Under the pieces are notes generated by a model. The model was not told the DNA's origin. It did not search any database and worked only from the letters and a program-made list of their open reading frames with translations. Below, one piece after another: positions 25,026 through 32,898 of a stretch of 54,442 nt of DNA. Each line of letters opens with the position of its first letter. Position 1 is the first letter of the stretch. The DNA lies in assembly GCF_009910675.1 (NCBI RefSeq), contig NZ_RSEJ01000037.1:448-54889 (forward strand), read 5' to 3'. The translations under genes were made by a program, and so were the position numbers. This stretch comes from Photobacterium alginatilyticum (GTDB lineage: Bacteria; Pseudomonadota; Gammaproteobacteria; Enterobacterales; Vibrionaceae).

Positions 25026-26105
25026 ATGAAAGCGGCGACAGCTTATATCAACACAGCAGCACTGACCCATAATATCAGCCGACTCCGGTTGCAGGCTCCG
25101 AACAGCAAAATTCTGGCAGTGGTAAAGGCCAATGCGTATGGCCACGGTTTGGCTCACGTGGCGCAAAGCTTGCCGGATGTGGATGGTTTTGGTGTCGCAC
25201 GTATTGAGGAAGCCCTAACCCTTCGGGCGGGCGGAGTCGTGAAACCTGTCCTGTTGTTGGAAGGTTTTTATGCCGCCACTGATCTGCCGGTACTGGTAAC
25301 CAACAATATCCACACCGTGGTGCACTCTGTCGAGCAGCTAGAGGCCTTGGAACAGGCCCGGCTCGATAGCCCGGTTGTGGTGTGGCTGAAAATCGATACC
25401 GGCATGCACCGCCTTGGTGTTCGCCCCGAGCAGCTCACTGAATTTATCGAACGCCTGCATGCATGCCTGAATGTGGCCAAGCCGCTGCGTTATATGAGCC
25501 ACTTCGGATGTGCCGATGAGCTGAACAGCTCGGTTACCCATCAACAAATTGATACCTTTCTTAGCCTGACTGACGGTTGCCGTGGCGAGCGTTCTCTGGC
25601 CGCCTCGGCAGGTATCCTAGCCTGGCCCGACAGCCAACTGGAGTGGATCCGTCCGGGGATCATTATGTACGGCGTGTCACCGTTTATGGAGCCCGAGCGC
25701 TCGTCGTCGTCTTTCGGTATGAAGCCGGTGATGACGTTGACGTCCAGCCTGATTGCCGTCAGAGATGTAAAAAAAGGCGAGGCGGTGGGCTACGGCGGGA
25801 TCTGGACCAGCGAGCGGGACACCAAAGTAGGGGTTATTGCGATTGGTTATGGCGATGGCTACCCGCGTGCGGCCCCGAATGGTACGCCAGTGCTAGTCAA
25901 TGGCCGCACCGTGCCGATGGCCGGCAGGGTCTCGATGGACATGCTGACGGTCGATCTTGGCCCGGATGCTGCCGACAAAGTGGGTGACGAAGCGATATTG
26001 TGGGGAGAAGGTCTGCCCGCCGAGGTGGTTGCCGAGCATATTGGCACGATCGCCTACGAACTGGTGACCAAGCTGACTTCCCGGGTGGCCATGGCCTATT
26101 TATAA
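25026..26105 (+). CDS. alr: Alanine racemase
   Basis: A PLP enzyme supplying D-alanine for peptidoglycan. The PLP-lysine motif AVVKANAYGHGLAHVAQ lies near residue 34. DTGMHRLGVRPEQ, GVSPFMEP, VGYGGIWTSERDTKVGVIAIGYGDGYPRA and GRVSMDMLTVDLG follow. 359 residues, as E. coli Alr. I chose the ATG at 25026 (MKAATAYINTAALTHN); the upstream in-frame ATG at 24987 lacks family similarity. Confidence 0.96.
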   Translation: MKAATAYINTAALTHNISRLRLQAPNSKILAVVKANAYGHGLAHVAQSLPDVDGFGVARIEEALTLRAGGVVKPVLLLEGFYAATDLPVLVTNNIHTVVHSVEQLEALEQARLDSPVVVWLKIDTGMHRLGVRPEQLTEFIERLHACLNVAKPLRYMSHFGCADELNSSVTHQQIDTFLSLTDGCRGERSLAASAGILAWPDSQLEWIRPGIIMYGVSPFMEPERSSSSFGMKPVMTLTSSLIAVRDVKKGEAVGYGGIWTSERDTKVGVIAIGYGDGYPRAAPNGTPVLVNGRTVPMAGRVSMDMLTVDLGPDAADKVGDEAILWGEGLPAEVVAEHIGTIAYELVTKLTSRVAMAYL

Positions 26106-26124
26106 CCCAAAGATTCGGACAGTT

Positions 26125-27372
26125 TTGATTAAGTCTTATTGTTTCAAAGCCGCAGCGGTTGCTGCGGCTTTATCATATTCATTCGTGACGCATGCTGATG
26201 GCTGGCCGAGCTGGGAGCCAGAAACCGCGGCGGTGCCGTTTGTGTTTACCAGTGACTCGATGGGCCTGGCAGTTGGTATGGCCGGGGTGCTGAAAGGTGC
26301 CGGGCAGCCGCAGGCAGCACTGCTGGGCGCCGGGCTGGTAACGGACAAAGAAACCTGGCTTGCCTACCTTGGCGCCAGTAACTATATCATTGATACCGAT
26401 AGCCGCTGGTTGTTTGGTGCCGAGCTGTATTCGGCCGAGTTCAAGCAGTTTGACTACTATCTTGGCGAGGCGACCCGTAATGACTCGGTAGCAGATGACG
26501 CCACGATTGCCGATGCGGCAGAAAGTCAGTATCGCATTTCTGCCCGCTATATATTGCCGCTCGGTGCGGCGGAAACTCAGGGAATAAAAGCGGCGCTGAG
26601 ACCGGAACGGCCGTTGTCTGGCCATACGCCGTGGACGAGCGGTGTGACCTCGTTAGAGTTCAGGCCGTTTTATCAGAGCCGTGAGTTTTTCGACCTTGCC
26701 ACCGATGATCCGGCGTTTAACGAGGCGGAAAGTGTCTGGGGGCTGGAAACCCGGCTGGATTGGGATAACCGCAATAACAGTCGTAATCCCACCACGGGTA
26801 GCCGCAGCCAGTTCGGGGTGACTTATGATCCCGGAAGCTCTGATCATGCCAGCTGGTGGAAATGGGAATTGAGCCAGAGTTGGTTCTGGGATATCGGTGC
26901 GCTGGGAGAGGTTTTCGATCAGCAGGTGATGGCCCTGAATGTCTATACCGGGGATACCCCGAGCTGGAACAGCACGGAAAGTGTCAACGGTGTCGACACG
27001 CTGCGCCGTCCACCGGCCTATGCCGGTACCCGCCTTGGCGGTCTGTACCGGCTCCGGAGCTTTCAGAGCGGCCGGTTTGTCGATCGTGCGGCCCTGAGCT
27101 ATAGCATGGAATACCGGGTATTGCCCGATTGGCAGCCGCTCAGCGACTGGCCGGTGTTCAACTGGTATGACGTACCTTGGTGGCAGTGGGTGGCCTTTGT
27201 CGATATCGGGCGGGTGGCTGGTGAATATGATTTGAAAACGCTGCACCAGGACATGAAATGGAGCGCCGGCGGGGCAATCCGCTTTCAGGTCGAGGGGATT
27301 GTTGTCCGCACCGAAATGGCCTGGGGTAGCGAGGACAGTTTGTTCCGCGTGATGATTAACCAGCCTTTCTAA
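26125..27372 (+). CDS. BamA/TamA-like outer-membrane beta-barrel protein without POTRA domains
   Basis: 415 residues starting at a TTG 19 nt after alr, with a signal peptide (AAAVAAALSYSFVTHADG). The mature part looks like a surface-antigen (bacterial OMP85-type) barrel: early strands VPFVFTSDSMGLAVGMAGVL, then WDNRNNSRNPTTGSRSQFGVTYD, which resembles the D15 motif where the barrel begins, RLGGLYRLRSFQSGRF resembling the conserved VRGF-like lid-loop segment, and a final strand ending in Phe (LFRVMINQPF). No POTRA repeats are visible. The function is unknown; similar proteins have been linked to lipid or surface-antigen export. The assignment is by motif pattern only. Confidence 0.7.
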   Translation: MIKSYCFKAAAVAAALSYSFVTHADGWPSWEPETAAVPFVFTSDSMGLAVGMAGVLKGAGQPQAALLGAGLVTDKETWLAYLGASNYIIDTDSRWLFGAELYSAEFKQFDYYLGEATRNDSVADDATIADAAESQYRISARYILPLGAAETQGIKAALRPERPLSGHTPWTSGVTSLEFRPFYQSREFFDLATDDPAFNEAESVWGLETRLDWDNRNNSRNPTTGSRSQFGVTYDPGSSDHASWWKWELSQSWFWDIGALGEVFDQQVMALNVYTGDTPSWNSTESVNGVDTLRRPPAYAGTRLGGLYRLRSFQSGRFVDRAALSYSMEYRVLPDWQPLSDWPVFNWYDVPWWQWVAFVDIGRVAGEYDLKTLHQDMKWSAGGAIRFQVEGIVVRTEMAWGSEDSLFRVMINQPF

Positions 27373-27381
27373 ACGATGTTG

Positions 27382-27413
27382 GGTATCGGGCTTCGGTATT
27401 ACCTACCCGATAC
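27382..27413 (+). other. Stem-loop after the barrel gene
   Basis: GTATCGGG / CCCGATAC with a loop of about 15 nt, 10 nt after the stop. No long T-run follows on the plus strand, so it is a weak or Rho-assisted terminator at best. Confidence 0.45.
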
Positions 27414-27465
27414 TCGTCTTTCGCTCTGCAGATGATTTTCTGTCAGGGTTATCCGCCTACCAGCG

Positions 27466-27885
27466 TTATTCTCCCTGTATTGTTACCACGAGCCGTCGAC
27501 TTCCTCCGTGGTTGCGATGTTCGCCCAGATAGATCCCTTGCCAGGTTCCGAGCGCCAGGCGCCCTTGTGACACGGGCAGGGTGATACTGCTGCCCAGGGT
27601 AGATGCCTTGATGTGGGCTGGCATATCGTCGTCACCCTCATAGGCATGCTGGTAGTAGGGCGCGCGTTCCGGAGCGGATTGATTAAAGTGGGATTCCAGA
27701 TCACTACGCACGGTTGGGTCGGCATTCTCATTGATGGTCAGGCTGGCGGAGGTATGTTGGATAAAACAGTGTACCAGGCCGATACTGTACTGATGGAGTT
27801 CCGGAATTTGTTGTTCAATTTCATCGGTTATGAGATGAAAGCCTCGGCGCCTCGGCTTGAGTTGAATTGCCTTCTGGAACCACAT
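27466..27885 (-). CDS. yjbQ: YjbQ family protein (UPF0047)
   Basis: 139 residues, very similar to E. coli YjbQ along the whole length: GFHLITDEIEQQIPELHQYSIGLVHCFIQHTSASLTINENADP, YEGDDDMPAHIKASTLGSS and GTWQGIYLGEHRNHGG. The conserved His residues form a metal-like site. Some members show weak thiamin phosphate synthase activity, but the physiological role is unsettled. The 282-bp gap to pgi on its left flank holds no recognisable gene. Confidence 0.9.
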   Translation of the reverse strand: MWFQKAIQLKPRRRGFHLITDEIEQQIPELHQYSIGLVHCFIQHTSASLTINENADPTVRSDLESHFNQSAPERAPYYQHAYEGDDDMPAHIKASTLGSSITLPVSQGRLALGTWQGIYLGEHRNHGGSRRLVVTIQGE

Positions 27886-28167
27886 AGCGTATACCTTTTT
27901 ATTACCGTATTGCTGTCATATTAGATGATTACTGTACTCATCAGGGAATTTTCCGTCTATTATTTACTCTCTGTTTTCGTGACCTGACTCAATGAAGGTA
28001 GAGGCGGCTTCGAGTCATAATCTGACATAAGTCGTAAAATTACAAAAAAATAGCCTACTTTGCTGGTTGCGCTAAAATTGACAACATTCAGAAATATCGG
28101 GGATCCATGGTCTGGATGATACTGACTGGATCAATGGATTAAGAATTACAATATCAGGAACTTCACC

Positions 28168-29820
28168 ATGTTGAAAAACATCAATCCAACGCACACTCAG
28201 GCGTGGAAAGCGCTGACAGCCCATTTCGAAGATGCACAGGATCTTCAGATGAGCGAACTGTTTGCACAGGATAGCGAGCGTTTTGCCAAGTTTTCGGCGA
28301 ACTTTGGCTCAGACATTCTGCTTGATTACTCCAAGAACCTTATTACTGAAGAAACCATGAGCAAGCTATTTGCTCTGGCTGAGCAAACTGAACTGAAAGC
28401 TGCGATTGCTGATCTGTTCAGCGGCGAGAAAATCAACCAGACTGAAGGCCGTGCGGTACTGCACTCTGCACTGCGTAACCGCAGCAATACGCCTGTGATG
28501 GTTGACGGTGAAGATGTGATGCCGAAAGTGAATGCCGTGCTGGAGAAGATGAAAGGCTTCACTGCGCGCATCGTTGACGGTGACTGGAAAGGCTACACTG
28601 GCAAAGAGATTACGGATGTCGTTAATATCGGTATCGGTGGTTCTGATCTGGGCCCATACATGGTCACTGAAGCACTGGCACCATACAAAACGCGCCTGAA
28701 CATGCACTTTGTATCGAACGTTGACGGTACGCACATTGCCGAGACGCTAAAAGCGCTTAACCCGGAAACGACCCTGTTCCTGATTGCGTCTAAGACGTTT
28801 ACTACTCAGGAAACCATGACCAATGCACACTCTGCGCGTGACTGGTTCCTGGCAACCGCTCAGGATCAGGCCCACGTTGCCAAGCACTTTGCTGCGCTGT
28901 CTACTAACGCGGGTGCGGTGTCTGAGTTCGGTATTGATACTGACAATATGTTCGAGTTCTGGGACTGGGTTGGCGGTCGTTACTCACTGTGTTCTGCGAT
29001 TGGCCTGTCAATCAGCCTGGCTATCGGCTTCGATAACTTTGTTGAGCTGCTGGACGGTGCCCATACAATGGACAAGCACTTCGCAGAAGCGCCATTGGAA
29101 GAGAACCTGCCGGTCATTCTGGCGCTAATCGGAATTTGGTACAACAACTTCCACGGTGCCGAGTCTGAAGCTATTCTGCCGTACGACCAGTACCTGCACC
29201 GCTTTGCGGCTTACTTCCAGCAGGGCAACATGGAATCTAACGGTAAGTGCGTTGATCGTGGTGGTAACCCGATTGACTACCAGACAGGTCCAATTATCTG
29301 GGGTGAACCAGGCACCAATGGCCAGCATGCGTTCTACCAGCTGATCCACCAGGGTACCAAGCTTATCCCGTGTGACTTTATTGCGCCTGCACTTAGCCAC
29401 AATCCATTGAGCGATCACCATCCTAAACTGATGGCAAACTTCTTCGCTCAGACAGAAGCACTGGCGTTTGGTAAGACCAAAGAGCAGGTTGAAGCTGAGT
29501 TTGTGGCTGCCGGTAAAACTTTGGAAGAGGTAAAAGAGCTGGTGCCGTTCAAGGTCTTTGAAGGTAACCGTCCGACTAACTCTATCCTGGTTAAGCAGGT
29601 AACACCTTCGGTACTGGGCTCGCTGATTGCGCTGTACGAGCAGAAGATCTTCACTCAGGGTGTTATTTGGAACATCTTTAGTTTCGACCAGTGGGGTGTC
29701 GAGCTGGGCAAACAGCTAGCAAACAACATCCTGCCAGAGCTGAACAATGCCGAAGAGATTGCTAGTCACGATAGCTCTACCAATGGACTGATCAATGCAT
29801 TTAAGCAGTGGCGTAGCTAA
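28168..29820 (+). CDS. pgi: Glucose-6-phosphate isomerase
   Basis: Interconverts glucose-6-phosphate and fructose-6-phosphate in glycolysis and gluconeogenesis. Signatures: NIGIGGSDLGPYMVTEAL near residue 150, the sugar-phosphate loop SKTFTTQETMTNA near 210, GGRYSLCSAIGLSIS near 275 and the C-terminal signature FDQWGVELGKQLA near 512. 550 residues, full length. Monocistronic by context, with a strong terminator. Confidence 0.98.
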   Translation: MLKNINPTHTQAWKALTAHFEDAQDLQMSELFAQDSERFAKFSANFGSDILLDYSKNLITEETMSKLFALAEQTELKAAIADLFSGEKINQTEGRAVLHSALRNRSNTPVMVDGEDVMPKVNAVLEKMKGFTARIVDGDWKGYTGKEITDVVNIGIGGSDLGPYMVTEALAPYKTRLNMHFVSNVDGTHIAETLKALNPETTLFLIASKTFTTQETMTNAHSARDWFLATAQDQAHVAKHFAALSTNAGAVSEFGIDTDNMFEFWDWVGGRYSLCSAIGLSISLAIGFDNFVELLDGAHTMDKHFAEAPLEENLPVILALIGIWYNNFHGAESEAILPYDQYLHRFAAYFQQGNMESNGKCVDRGGNPIDYQTGPIIWGEPGTNGQHAFYQLIHQGTKLIPCDFIAPALSHNPLSDHHPKLMANFFAQTEALAFGKTKEQVEAEFVAAGKTLEEVKELVPFKVFEGNRPTNSILVKQVTPSVLGSLIALYEQKIFTQGVIWNIFSFDQWGVELGKQLANNILPELNNAEEIASHDSSTNGLINAFKQWRS

Positions 29821-29840
29821 GCTGCCGCTTTAATATCGAT

Positions 29841-29868
29841 AAAAAACGCCGCTTAGCGGCGTTTTTTT
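29841..29868. terminator. Bidirectional terminator between pgi and the cold-shock gene
   Basis: ACGCCGC / GCGGCGT stem around TTA, with A-runs before and T-runs after, so it works for pgi (+) and for the convergent csp gene (-). Confidence 0.94.
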
Positions 29869-29897
29869 CATTCTGAGGTTAACAACGCTCAGCAGCA

Positions 29898-30107
29898 TTA
29901 AGAAAGCGCGACAACTTCGCTTGCTTGTGGACCTTTCTGACCATCTGTCACGATAAACTCAACACTTTGGCCTTCTTGAAGTGTGCGGCGGCCCTGAGCC
30001 TGGATAGCACTAAAGTGAACGAATACATCTTTGCCATCAGCACCAGAAATGAAGCCAAAGCCTTTTTCATCGTTAAACCATTTTACGGTTCCAGTCAGTT
30101 TGTTCAT
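29898..30107 (-). CDS. Cold-shock protein, CspA family
   Basis: A 69-residue single cold-shock domain with both RNA-binding motifs, KGFGFI (RNP1) and VFVHFSAI (RNP2), and KWFNDEKGFGF preceded by MNKLTGTV. It binds single-stranded nucleic acid and acts as an RNA chaperone. Whether it is cold-inducible or constitutive (CspE-like) cannot be read from the sequence. The untranslated region upstream (30108-30320) is long enough for a structured leader. Confidence 0.93.
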   Translation of the reverse strand: MNKLTGTVKWFNDEKGFGFISGADGKDVFVHFSAIQAQGRRTLQEGQSVEFIVTDGQKGPQASEVVALS

Positions 30108-30322
30108 GTTACGATCTTTCCTTTGAATGAGGGTAGTTCCTTGCTTGACCGATAGCAGCCAGCAAAATTACGAGCTGAAGGCTGACACTATAAGTGTGTA
30201 GATGCTTATTCAGCATATCCAGTCTAGACCGAATACATGGAAGGTGGTAGTTTTTTATCTGGGATTTGTGGCAACTTCACAGAAATTTCAAAGTGATAGT
30301 TATCATTATTTCAGGCAGGAAG

Positions 30323-30356
30323 AATCGCCAGTCAGAGAGCTCTGACTGGGGCGATT
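30323..30356 (-). terminator. Hairpin after the CheX-like gene
   Basis: A strong 10-bp stem CCAGTCAGAG / CTCTGACTGG extended by AATCGCC / GGCGATT with small bulges, 20 nt beyond the stop of the CheX-like gene on the minus strand. The following T content is modest (GATTCTTCCT). Confidence 0.6.
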
Positions 30357-30376
30357 AACAGGTATGGTCGTGCTGA

Positions 30377-30841
30377 CTAGCCGTCAAAGCAGATTTCAAT
30401 AAATGCCTTACCGTACTCAGAGTCAAACGGCATAATGATGATAGCGCCGTCACACTTGTGAGTGATGGTATGGCCGCGGCCAGATACAACGGCTGGTGTG
30501 GCCATTTCAAAATCATAGCCTCTGTCAGCCAGGATACGCTTCGCGCCACCGGTCACCATATTGGTGATTTCACCAACCATATCAGTGACTTCTTCATTGA
30601 TACCGTTCGGGCGCTCGCCCAACATGCGTTGCATGATTTCAAGAGCCAGCGGCTCGTCAAAGGTGATTGACATCGAGCCTTTGGTTTTAGGCCCAATCAT
30701 GCCGATCAGGCCTGATACATCACCGCGAGCAACTTCGTCTTTCTTTACTCGAGGCTTTTGCGGTGCTAGCTCCATCGATGCCATGGTCTTCAAAACATTC
30801 AGAAGTGAAGCTAGAAAAGGGTTTACAAATTCTGCGCGCAT
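30377..30841 (-). CDS. CheX-type chemotaxis phosphatase
   Basis: 154 residues of the CheC/CheX/FliY fold. The catalytic signature is visible as D-x3-E-x2-N followed by P 22 residues later (DMVGEITNMVTGG ... ATPAVV), the arrangement used by CheX to dephosphorylate CheY-P. GSMSITFDEPLALEIMQRML and AIIIMPFDSEYGKAFIEICF fit the CheX core. No chemotaxis gene adjoins it: pgi and csp lie on one side, zur on the other. Its response-regulator partner is unknown. Confidence 0.85.
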   Translation of the reverse strand: MRAEFVNPFLASLLNVLKTMASMELAPQKPRVKKDEVARGDVSGLIGMIGPKTKGSMSITFDEPLALEIMQRMLGERPNGINEEVTDMVGEITNMVTGGAKRILADRGYDFEMATPAVVSGRGHTITHKCDGAIIIMPFDSEYGKAFIEICFDG

Positions 30842-30875
30842 AATCTGATAATGACTGTATTAGTAAAAGTAAGAG

Positions 30876-31325
30876 TTACTGCTTGCTGTTCTGACATTCA
30901 TGACAAATGCCGTGGCTTTCCACTACATGATTCGATATCTGGAAGCCGTGCTTTTCTGCTTTCTGGCGCAGTAGTTTAGCCAGTTCATCATCATGGCATT
31001 CTTCGACAGTACCACACTCATCACATATTAGCAGCTGAGAGCAGTGGTCAGCATGTCCGAGCACACAACAGGCTATATAGCTGTTGGTGGATTCGACCTT
31101 ATGTACAAAGCCCTGAGCCAATAAAAAATCAAGGGCCCGGTATACCGTCGGCGGCTTCGCTTGTGGTTCGGTTTCCCTGAGAAGATCCAGCAGCTCATAG
31201 GCGCTAATCGAACTATGATGCTCCACGATAATCTCGAGAACCTTCAGCCTTTGAGGTGTCAGCCTTACTCCTCGTTGCTCGCAAATCTGTTGTGCCTTTG
31301 TCAGCAGTTGCGTTTGATTTGCCAT
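30876..31325 (-). CDS. zur: Zinc uptake regulator Zur (Fur family)
   Basis: Represses high-affinity zinc uptake when zinc is plentiful. Winged helix about residues 1-85 (GVRLTPQRLKVLEIIVEHHSSISAYELLDLL, KPPTVYRALDFLLAQGFVHKVES). Dimerisation and metal domain with ICDECG ... and GICHECQ as the structural zinc cysteine pairs, and GHADHCSQLLICDECG for the sensing site. Zur rather than Fur is supported by these motifs and by location close to dusA and pspG, as in E. coli. It ends 34 nt before the CheX-like gene starts and may be co-transcribed with it. Confidence 0.93.
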   Translation of the reverse strand: MANQTQLLTKAQQICEQRGVRLTPQRLKVLEIIVEHHSSISAYELLDLLRETEPQAKPPTVYRALDFLLAQGFVHKVESTNSYIACCVLGHADHCSQLLICDECGTVEECHDDELAKLLRQKAEKHGFQISNHVVESHGICHECQNSKQ

Positions 31326-31558
31326 ATAACCTCAAAAAACAGCGATAAGTCCAGTAGTTTATCATAGCATTTGGAAAACGTACCTTACTTCGCTTAATTC
31401 CGGCGAAATAGGTCAGAAAATTCGTGTGCCTGATCACGTCAGCTTATCCAGCAATTGCTGTGAAGAACAAATAATGCCAAGGGGAGGAAGCAAGGCTCTT
31501 CACCCCATCAATCCTTCGATTCTTCACCTGTTGCGTCCTGCTTTGCCTTGGAAGTACA

Positions 31559-31680
31559 CCGAAAAGCTGTACGCTTAATATTCTCAAAGAAACGAATTCC
31601 ATTAAGTTATTGATTTATATCTTATGTACAGCTTGTACAGCTTTTTCGGCATTATAACTCAAAAGCTCATAAAGCTGTAC
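31559..31680. repeat. Cluster of AAGCTGTACA inverted and direct repeats
   Basis: Four copies of the 10-mer family TGTACAGCTT lie here: reverse orientation at 31563-31572, forward at 31625-31634 and 31634-31643, reverse at 31671-31680. The outer pair CCGAAAAGCTGTAC (31559) and GTACAGCTTTTTCGG (31635-31649) forms a near-perfect 91-bp inverted unit with a second nested pair CTTAAT/ATTAAG. Otherwise the 597-bp intergenic region 31326-31922 shows no credible gene. Could be operator sites or a small palindromic element. Confidence 0.6.
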
Positions 31681-31922
31681 GGAAGAAGAATGAAAACAAA
31701 GATATGCTTTTTAACTCAATATGTTATCGAATTTATCAAAAAGAACATCATATTACTTTTAGTGAACCTTTTTGGCCTACAGTAGGCAAAAAACTGAAAT
31801 GCGGAGTGATTGCTTCCGGCCTGTAAGCGAGGGCTCAAGTGTTGGTAGAATGGTTATTACTTTGAGCATATCTGGTGCGAAACCCTTTTACGGGGAGCGA
31901 CAGGCAAATGGAAGAAAGCTAA

Positions 31923-32462
31923 ATGGCAGAGCACTTTATTGGTAAGTATGAAGTGGAATACAAATTTCGGATCCAAGGGCATGAGGCGATCCTGCAGCGC
32001 TTGCGCTCCCTCGGTGCCACCGAATTTGTAGCGAATAACCAAGAGACAGACACCTATTTCGATAGAGCGGGTAGTCCTTTGGTGCACCGGGATATCAGTA
32101 TGAGTGTACGTAGTATGGAGCCTTCCGGCATTAAGTTATGGATCGTGAAAGGGCCGGGAAATGACCGTTGTGAGGCCGTCAAGGTAGAGTCGGTTGATAA
32201 AACACATAGCATGTTGAAAACCTTGGGCTATCAGGCTGCATTTAGCATTACAAAGACCCGGAGTATTTATTTCCTCGGGCAATTTCACATCACCCTGGAT
32301 AGGGTGAGTGAGTTAGGAGACTATGCTGAAATTGCCGTCATGACGGATGATAAATACCGGCTTGACGACTTAAAAGCGGGCTGTCTCGAGCTGGGAGAGA
32401 AACTGGGATTGGGACGTTCTGACATTGAGTCTCGATCCTACCGTCAGTTACTGGGCTACTAG
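31923..32462 (+). CDS. cyaB: CYTH-domain class IV adenylate cyclase
   Basis: 179 residues forming one CYTH tunnel domain: the ExExK motif is EVEYKF near residue 9, followed by paired acidic and basic strand motifs (ETDTYFDR, SVRSMEPSGIKLWIVKGP, ITLDRVSELGDYAEIAVM). The family includes CyaB-type cyclases that make cAMP, and CYTH thiamine- or tripolyphosphatases. The size and C-terminus (GLGRSDIESRSYRQLLGY) favour the CyaB-like group. Whether it makes cAMP in this host is not shown. It stands alone, flanked by non-coding DNA on both sides rich in TGTRCAGCTT repeats. Confidence 0.82.
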   Translation: MAEHFIGKYEVEYKFRIQGHEAILQRLRSLGATEFVANNQETDTYFDRAGSPLVHRDISMSVRSMEPSGIKLWIVKGPGNDRCEAVKVESVDKTHSMLKTLGYQAAFSITKTRSIYFLGQFHITLDRVSELGDYAEIAVMTDDKYRLDDLKAGCLELGEKLGLGRSDIESRSYRQLLGY

Positions 32463-32497
32463 TCGCCGGTTAGCCTACGATCAGATGGAATAAGCGT

Positions 32498-32656
32498 TGT
32501 GCAGCTTATTGCGTGAAGAGCAGTAAAAAGGTGGGCGACCTTTCTGGGGTGGCTGGTAATGATCTGTAACCTGCTGATAGCTAGGTGTATATTCAGCATG
32601 TGCAGCTTTTCTAGGTTTATTGGTGTCCAAAAACTATTATTGCTGTACTTTTTGGA
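32498..32656. repeat. Further TGTGCAGCTT copies and an inverted repeat in the cyaB-dusA gap
   Basis: TGTGCAGCTT occurs at 32498-32507 (inside an AATAAGC/GCTTATT hairpin) and at 32599-32608, variants of the repeats upstream of cyaB. A perfect 8-bp inverted repeat TCCAAAAA / TTTTTGGA lies at 32626-32656 with GCTGTAC in its loop. The remaining part of 32463-32898 has no credible gene. Confidence 0.45.
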
Positions 32657-32806
32657 TGGCGGTTAAATTTTTATTTATTATCAATGCTTTAATTATGGTG
32701 TTGTTTTTCCTGTCATGTCCCTTTTGCTGGGTTCTGTTTATCGAACTAGACTCACAACACAATAGCAGTAGGGGCGAATTATTCACCTCTTCTATCCCTG
32801 GTCCTG

Positions 32807-32835
32807 TTGGGCAAACGACCGATATGGGGTAGAAT
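32807..32835 (+). promoter_or_regulatory. Probable dusA promoter
   Basis: TTGGGC, 17-nt spacer, TAGAAT, ending 63 bp before the dusA ATG. The -10 is good and the -35 fair. Confidence 0.5.
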
Positions 32836-32898
32836 CCGCTCTCTTTAAAGTAAACTGCCGTTCAAAGACGGGTACACGGGTCAAAATGAGGCTTTTCG

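Noticed and set aside
31338..31440. Possible Zur or Fur box upstream of zur
   Set aside because: AT-rich sequence (GTTTATCATAGCATTTGG) has some dyad character but too few matches to the known Zur or Fur consensus.
32620..32832. Small hydrophobic frame (TTG 32620 or ATG 32656) in the cyaB-dusA gap
   Set aside because: It could encode one membrane helix, but no ribosome-binding site precedes either start. It crosses an inverted repeat and runs into the dusA promoter. Not supported without conservation data.
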